DNA from: Methanomicrobiales archaeon
Lineage (GTDB): Archaea > Halobacteriota > Methanomicrobia > Methanomicrobiales > Methanospirillaceae
Direction of reading: 5' to 3'
Assembly (NCBI GenBank): GCA_012798365.1
Contig: JAAZNH010000047.1
Span: forward strand, 1-9,361
Length of the DNA: 9,361 bases
A model generated the notes under the pieces. The model saw only the letters and a program-made list of their open reading frames with translations, was not told the origin of the DNA and did not search any database. How positions within the stretch are numbered: position 1 is the first letter of the stretch; every line of letters starts with the position of its first letter. The position numbers and the translations under genes are program-made. Shown here one piece after another: positions 5,976-9,361 of this stretch.

Positions 5976-6345
5976 CAAAACACTGGGAGATGCAGGAAAA
6001 GCCATAGGCGGCGGAGTATCGACACTGGGGAAAGGCGCCCAGGGATTCAGTCAGGAGTTCATGGATTTTCTGAATAAATACCAGGTCATCGGCCTGGCGG
6101 TTGCGTTTGTCATAGGTACTGCTGCAACGAAACTGGTCAACTCAACGGTCACGGATATCATTATGCCCATCATCGCGGTCCTTGTGCCGGGTGGCGACTG
6201 GAGGCAGGCAACTCTCGAGATCGGACCGTTAAAATTCCTTGTCGGGGACTATGTGGGCGCCATCATCGACTTTGTCATCATTGCGCTCGTCATCTTCCTG
6301 CTGGTCAAGTATATCATGAAAGGCGACACCACGAAGAAGATCTGA
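5968..6345 (+). CDS. mscL: Large-conductance mechanosensitive channel MscL
   Basis: Membrane-tension-gated pore that releases solutes during hypo-osmotic shock. It has 125 residues from the ATG at 5968. The MscL core is plain: FLNKYQVIGLAVAFVIGTAA (34-53) as the first helix lining the pore, then TKLVNSTVTDIIMPIIAVLV with the family's DIIMP motif (63-67), a short loop (74-94), and the second helix GAIIDFVIIALVIFLLVKYI (97-116). Compared with bacterial MscL it has a Gly-rich N-terminal extension of about 30 residues (GKAIGGGVSTLGKGAQGF) and almost no C-terminal cytoplasmic helix, ending KGDTTKKI. The start at 5968 has GGAG at 5957-5960 with a 7-base spacer; in-frame ATGs at 5923 and 5941 are alternatives with weaker sites. 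The stop codon lies in the loop of a 10-bp hairpin. An MscS-family gene follows 125 bases later. Confidence 0.88.
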   Translation: MVDKTLGDAGKAIGGGVSTLGKGAQGFSQEFMDFLNKYQVIGLAVAFVIGTAATKLVNSTVTDIIMPIIAVLVPGGDWRQATLEIGPLKFLVGDYVGAIIDFVIIALVIFLLVKYIMKGDTTKKI

Positions 6346-6356
6346 GGATCTTCTTC
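6333..6356 (+). terminator. Perfect 10-bp hairpin across the mscL stop codon
   Basis: GAAGAAGATC at 6333-6342 pairs with GATCTTCTTC at 6347-6356 around a 4-base loop, TGAG, that contains the TGA stop. No U-run follows directly; a pyrimidine-rich stretch ATTCTCTTTTTCTC lies about 45 bases on (6401-6414) and may be the actual termination site. The hairpin could protect the 3' end, slow ribosome release, or simply mark the transcript end. Confidence 0.4.
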
Positions 6357-6441
6357 TCCAGATCCAGGTTTGATATCCTGTCGCATTCAAAGAACACCAG
6401 ATTCTCTTTTTCTCGCTGTCAATGATCACTTCTGATATCCT

Positions 6442-6450
6442 CATAAATCC
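6442..6450 (+). promoter_or_regulatory. Candidate TATA box for the MscS-family gene
   Basis: CATAAATCC is centred 25 bases before the ATG at 6471, the usual archaeal distance from TATA box to transcription start. With no Shine-Dalgarno site before the ATG, this suggests a leaderless or nearly leaderless transcript. The box is a partial match to the archaeal consensus. Confidence 0.32.
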
Positions 6451-6470
6451 GGACTGCGAATACTAGTGGC

Positions 6471-7475
6471 ATGGAGTCCGAACTGGTAACTTCATTCCTT
6501 TATGTGGCGGCAGGCGTCATTGCTGCTGTGATCGTCCACCTGGTCTTTTTGTACCTGAAAGGCCGGGCGGAGAAATCGGAAACCCGGATGGATGATCTCA
6601 TTGTCCATGCCTGCGGGACACCGCTCGTGATCCTTGCCTTCTTTATCCCACTGTACTTTGCCATCCAGCACGCGATTATCGTCTATCCCGGGTATGCATG
6701 GTTTGCCACCTCCACGCTCATATATGCCGGCTACATCCTGGTCATAACCTGGATTGTTGCATCATTTGTTGACGGCCTGCTGGACACGTATGGCGACGCA
6801 CTTGCCCGGACCACCGAATCGGACCTCGATGACCGCATCATCGACATCCTCCAGAAGATTGCCAAGTATATCATCTGGTTTATCGGGATCCTCTACATTC
6901 TGGGCCTGTATAATGTCAACATCACGCCGCTCATTGCCGGCGCGGGTGTCATCGGTATCGCCATTGCGCTCGCGGCACAGGATCTGTTCAGCAACTTCTT
7001 TGGCGGGGCAATCATCATCACGGACCAGCCCTTCAAGGTTGGCGATCGCGTCCTTGTCAATGATATCCTTGGTGACGTGGTGCACATCGGGCCACGAAGC
7101 ACCCGGGTCGTAACACTGGATGGCGATATTGTGACCATCCCGAATAACAAGATCACGACCAGTGTTGTCCGGAACTATTCGCTGCCAAGCCCCCAGGGCC
7201 GGGTTCTCATTTCCGTTGCCGTGGCCCACGGGACCGATGTTGAGAAGATCCGTTCCACTCTTGACCAGATCCTTACCGGGGCACGAAAAGACCAGAAGGA
7301 GTATATTGCGGAGAAACCGGAATCGACCATCTACCTGGTCAAGATCGATAAATCGGCCATGACCTTTGAGATCACGCTCTTTGCTGAGGAATACACCTAC
7401 ATCAATATCATCCGGGATCACATCAACACGAGGATCATCGAGACCTTCAGGAAAGAAGGCATCATCCTTGCATGA
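6471..7475 (+). CDS. MscS-family small-conductance mechanosensitive channel
   Basis: Membrane-tension-gated ion channel of the MscS family, 334 residues, in the size range of archaeal MscS-like channels. Hydrophobic helices lie at about 8-28, 50-68, 80-100 and 130-146. The pore helix segment ITPLIAGAGVIGIAIALAAQ runs into DLFSNFFGGAIIITDQPFKV (171-190), the conserved MscS stretch with small residues facing the pore and the kinked helix end. The cytoplasmic beta domain follows with GDRVLVNDILGDVVHIGPRS and TLDGDIVTIPNNKI (216-228), then an alpha/beta C-terminal domain to the end. All hallmark parts are present, so a working channel is likely. It sits after mscL on the same strand; the two together would cover low and high membrane tension. 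A candidate TATA box 25 bases upstream suggests its own promoter. Confidence 0.93.
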   Translation: MESELVTSFLYVAAGVIAAVIVHLVFLYLKGRAEKSETRMDDLIVHACGTPLVILAFFIPLYFAIQHAIIVYPGYAWFATSTLIYAGYILVITWIVASFVDGLLDTYGDALARTTESDLDDRIIDILQKIAKYIIWFIGILYILGLYNVNITPLIAGAGVIGIAIALAAQDLFSNFFGGAIIITDQPFKVGDRVLVNDILGDVVHIGPRSTRVVTLDGDIVTIPNNKITTSVVRNYSLPSPQGRVLISVAVAHGTDVEKIRSTLDQILTGARKDQKEYIAEKPESTIYLVKIDKSAMTFEITLFAEEYTYINIIRDHINTRIIETFRKEGIILA

Positions 7476-7490
7476 AAGAACCTGCCAGTT

Positions 7491-7517
7491 CATTTTTACA
7501 AAAACATTTTCTTTAAG
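7491..7517 (+). promoter_or_regulatory. AT-rich tract between the MscS-family and PKD-M50 genes
   Basis: The only AT-rich stretch in the 122 bases between these genes: CATTTTTAC, A5, CATTTTC, TTTAAG. It could end the MscS-family transcript and also hold the TATA element for the next gene (for example CTTTAAG near 7511-7517). Transcription from there would give a leader of roughly 55 bases before the ATG at 7598. Confidence 0.27.
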
Positions 7518-7597
7518 CCCCTCTAACGCGAATGAAACAAGACAGATCTATCGGCCGGGCCCCTGCAGGTCCGGCGTTTCTGGATTCACGAGGGAAT

Positions 7598-9124
7598 ATG
7601 AAGCACCTGACCAATCTCATCCTGCTCTGTGCAGTTCTCTGTGCCGGCCTTGTTCCTGCCGGCTTGTGTGCCGACACACCGGGCGCAGACAATGCCGGCT
7701 ACATTGTTGTGACGAACCCGCCGGTTGCTGATTTTTTCACCAGCACCCAGTACGGAAAAGCCCCGTTCACGATCAGTTTCTCTGATGCATCCCGCGGCGC
7801 AGAGCCGATGAAATACCAGTGGGACTTTGGCGACGGGACCACTTCCGACCGCCAGAACCCGTCCCACACCTTCAAGACTGACGGCGATTACACCATCGCG
7901 CTGACCGTGACCAACCAGTACGGCTCCAATACCATGACAAAGCCGGCTTACATTGGTGTCGGTGATGTGCCGGTGGTTGATTTTTCCGCAGCTCCCGGTT
8001 CAGGAGATCTCCCGCTCACGGTGCAGTTCACGGACCTGACCACCAGCAAGCCCCGGACCTGGAACTTGGATTTTGGTGACGGCACAACATCCATCGAGCA
8101 AAACCCGGTCCACACGTACACCCGTCCCGGAGACTACGGGGTAACCCTGCGGGCCGGCAACCATTTTGGCAGTGACGGCCTGACAAAGTCCGGCTTCATC
8201 TCGGTAACAAGCCCGGTCCCCGGTGTCGTTATCCCGCCGCAGCCGGAAGCAAAGAAGAAACTCGAAGGGTTCCCCGGCCTTATCCAGGAAGCCCGCGGCA
8301 GCATGGACAAGAACCTCCCGACCTCGGGTCTCATCCCGCCGCAGTTCATGGCCCTTGCGGCGGTCATCACGAGTCTTGCCATCATCGTCATCCAGGTTAT
8401 CATCGCCAATATCGGGTTCATCGGGCAGTTCCTTTTGAAGTTCTCGAGATTTTTTGCCGACCTCATCTTTGGTCATGCGGTCGAGAAACTGAGCGAGAAA
8501 GAGATTGAGGCCCGGCGCCTCAGGGTCCGTACGATGGAGCAGCACTATTTCGGCCTCTCGGCAAGGGAACTGCTGGTGATCGAGATCGCCATCCTTATTG
8601 TTGCCTTTGCCTTCCTGCTCGCCGACCGTGCCGAGCTGACGCTTGAGATGGTCCTCATCTACATCATCGTGGGAGCAGTCTCGGTCGTGCTCCATGATTT
8701 CGCGCACCGGTATTTTGCAACAAAACACGGCCAGGATGCCGACACGCAGTTCTGGGGTCTTGGGACATTCATCATGTTCCTGACCGCGTGGCTCTTTGGC
8801 AATGCATTCGGCGCCTCGTACCGGAACCTCGTGAACCGGAACGATGATGAAGACCCGGCAAAAATCGGCATTGAGATGGTGGCCGGCCCGGTTGTCAGCA
8901 TCATCCTCATGTGCATCTCGCTCTGGATGGTCACGCTGGGCGGCATCCTGGCCGTTGCCGGCGGGATCGGGTTTGTCATCAACCTCATCACCGCCGTATA
9001 CAGTCTCATGCCTATCGAGACCATGGACGGCCTTGCCATCTGGCGCTGGAACAAGGGGCTCTATCTCGCCCTGCTCGTTCCCCTCTTCCTCTTCTACTGC
9101 TATACGTTCATCATCGTGGAGTGA
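7598..9124 (+). CDS. Membrane protein with two PKD domains fused to a site-2-protease-like (M50) core
   Basis: 508 residues from the ATG at 7598, which has GAGGG five bases upstream and starts a signal peptide (MKHLTNLILLCAVLCAGLVP). An in-frame ATG at 7532 would put 22 polar residues before the signal. Two PKD beta-sandwich domains follow at about 42-120 (core WDFGDG, 75-80) and 125-205 (LDFGDG, 157-162), which should lie outside the cell. After a Pro-rich linker come a membrane helix (about 250-280), a charged loop (295-316) and several helices. The C-terminal core resembles M50 site-2 proteases: VVLHDFAHRYFATKHG (363-378), IEMVAGPVVSIIL (425-437), and INLITAVYSLMPIETMDGLA (461-480) followed by WRWNKGLY, matching the N-x-x-P and L-D-G elements. 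His366, His370 and Asp477 could bind zinc, but the catalytic Glu of HExxH is Asp367. It may be a regulatory, weak or inactive intramembrane protease sensing the envelope. The PKD call is certain; the M50 call is strong. Confidence 0.85.
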   Translation: MKHLTNLILLCAVLCAGLVPAGLCADTPGADNAGYIVVTNPPVADFFTSTQYGKAPFTISFSDASRGAEPMKYQWDFGDGTTSDRQNPSHTFKTDGDYTIALTVTNQYGSNTMTKPAYIGVGDVPVVDFSAAPGSGDLPLTVQFTDLTTSKPRTWNLDFGDGTTSIEQNPVHTYTRPGDYGVTLRAGNHFGSDGLTKSGFISVTSPVPGVVIPPQPEAKKKLEGFPGLIQEARGSMDKNLPTSGLIPPQFMALAAVITSLAIIVIQVIIANIGFIGQFLLKFSRFFADLIFGHAVEKLSEKEIEARRLRVRTMEQHYFGLSARELLVIEIAILIVAFAFLLADRAELTLEMVLIYIIVGAVSVVLHDFAHRYFATKHGQDADTQFWGLGTFIMFLTAWLFGNAFGASYRNLVNRNDDEDPAKIGIEMVAGPVVSIILMCISLWMVTLGGILAVAGGIGFVINLITAVYSLMPIETMDGLAIWRWNKGLYLALLVPLFLFYCYTFIIVE

Positions 9125-9125
9125 A

Positions 9126-9142
9126 GCGGGAAACATTCCCGC
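9126..9142 (+). terminator. Hairpin after the PKD-M50 gene
   Basis: A perfect 7-bp stem, GCGGGAA and TTCCCGC around ACA, begins two bases after the stop codon. No U-tract follows on the plus strand, so it is either a weak terminator or a 3'-end structure protecting the message. Confidence 0.38.
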
Positions 9143-9151
9143 CTCACCAAT

Positions 9152-9193
9152 AAAAAGAGAAGCCCGCTGACCCGGATCCAGGGTCAACCCTGG
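9152..9193 (-). terminator. Inverted repeats and T5 tract after the partial right-end gene
   Basis: Reading leftward from the partial gene, the stem CCAGGGT/ACCCTGG (9178-9193) is followed by an overlapping alternative stem formed by TGACCC (9168-9173) and GGGTCA (9181-9186), then by TCTCTTTTTATT (T5 at 9152-9156). Stem plus T-run suits a terminator for the minus-strand gene. The two stems share bases, so only one can form at a time. Confidence 0.4.
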
Positions 9194-9224
9194 CACCCTT
9201 ATGACGACTCCTCAACAGATCGGG

Positions 9225-9361
9225 TTATTCGTGGGAGATGTTATGGATCAGGTATGTTTTGATGATGGATTCGAGTTTCTCGGAATTGCCTTTTATTTCG
9301 CTGAACGTGAACGATGCACCGGTCTTTAAGGAAAAATTCACTTCAACTGTCCGCGGGTTGG
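9225..9361 (-). CDS. Partial hypothetical protein, C-terminal end only
   Basis: The last 44 codons of a minus-strand gene that enters from the right edge and stops with TAA at 9225-9227. The other two minus-strand frames are closed near the edge, while this one is open, with balanced residues and a plausible strand-then-helix pattern: VEVNFSLKTGASFTFSEIKG, then KLESIIKTYLIHNISHE. I do not recognise the family, and the start is outside the window. It is convergent with the PKD-M50 gene, with 100 bases between stops that hold hairpins and a T-run consistent with termination from both sides. The protein could be small, but its length cannot be judged. Confidence 0.72.
   Translation of the reverse strand, partial: NPRTVEVNFSLKTGASFTFSEIKGNSEKLESIIKTYLIHNISHE

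Noticed and set aside
6371..6441. Direct repeat TGATATCCT at 6371-6379 and 6433-6441 between mscL and the MscS-family gene
   Set aside because: Only nine bases, two copies 62 bases apart, with no further symmetry. Too short to support as a regulatory repeat without comparative data.
6762..7493. 243-codon minus-strand open frame opposite the MscS-family gene
   Set aside because: Acidic shadow frame without domain features; MscS motifs are unmistakable on the plus strand.
7551..7576. GC-rich symmetric stretch (GCCGG...CCGGC around CCTGCAGG) upstream of the PKD-M50 gene
   Set aside because: Short stem with mismatched inner part in a GC-rich leader; this is readily expected by chance and no function can be argued.
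8000..9196. 398-codon minus-strand open frame opposite the PKD-M50 gene
   Set aside because: Highly charged Asp/Glu/Arg-rich translation typical of the reverse of a GC-rich gene; the plus strand has clear PKD and membrane motifs.
1..9361. CRISPR array that might accompany the Cas6b-like gene
   Set aside because: Reading the window, I found no regularly spaced repeats of 24-40 bases on either strand.

Overview
The window looks like chromosome of a methanogenic archaeon, most likely order Methanomicrobiales (Methanoregula-like). The strongest marker is a methanogenesis marker protein 8 homologue (DUF2099), a family known essentially from methanogens. PKD-domain surface proteins, a WIHI-type secreted domain typical of Methanomicrobiales envelope proteins, T-rich ends after stop codons and sparse Shine-Dalgarno sites agree with this. 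The genus is inference. There is no rRNA, tRNA, insertion sequence or CRISPR array.

Left part, all on the minus strand and read from right to left. A DUF1624 membrane acyltransferase (4112-4852) is followed by a 328-base gap without a gene. Then come a two-domain lipoprotein (2929-3783), a solitary Cas6b-like RNA endonuclease (2127-2837), a GNAT acetyltransferase (1584-2069), an isochorismatase-type cysteine hydrolase (1042-1587, overlapping the GNAT gene by four bases) and an EamA/DMT transporter (5-937). T-rich tracts or a hairpin lie between several of these, so only the GNAT-hydrolase pair is clearly one transcription unit.

Right part, on the plus strand. The methanogenesis marker gene (4964-5824) diverges from the acyltransferase across a 111-base promoter region rich in symmetric elements. 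Next are mscL (5968-6345), an MscS-family channel (6471-7475) and a membrane protein with two PKD domains fused to a site-2-protease-like (M50) core (7598-9124). Two mechanosensitive channels beside a PKD-M50 fusion suggest an osmotic or envelope-stress neighbourhood. A partial convergent gene enters from the right end (9225-9361, minus strand).

The observations most worth a second look are: the lone Cas6b-like protein without CRISPR-Cas partners; the PKD-M50 fusion whose zinc motif reads HDFAH where HExxH is expected; a 22-codon upstream ORF with an ideal Shine-Dalgarno site whose end overlaps the mscL start; a perfect 10-bp hairpin holding the mscL stop codon in its loop; and overlapping inverted repeats between the convergent genes at the right end.
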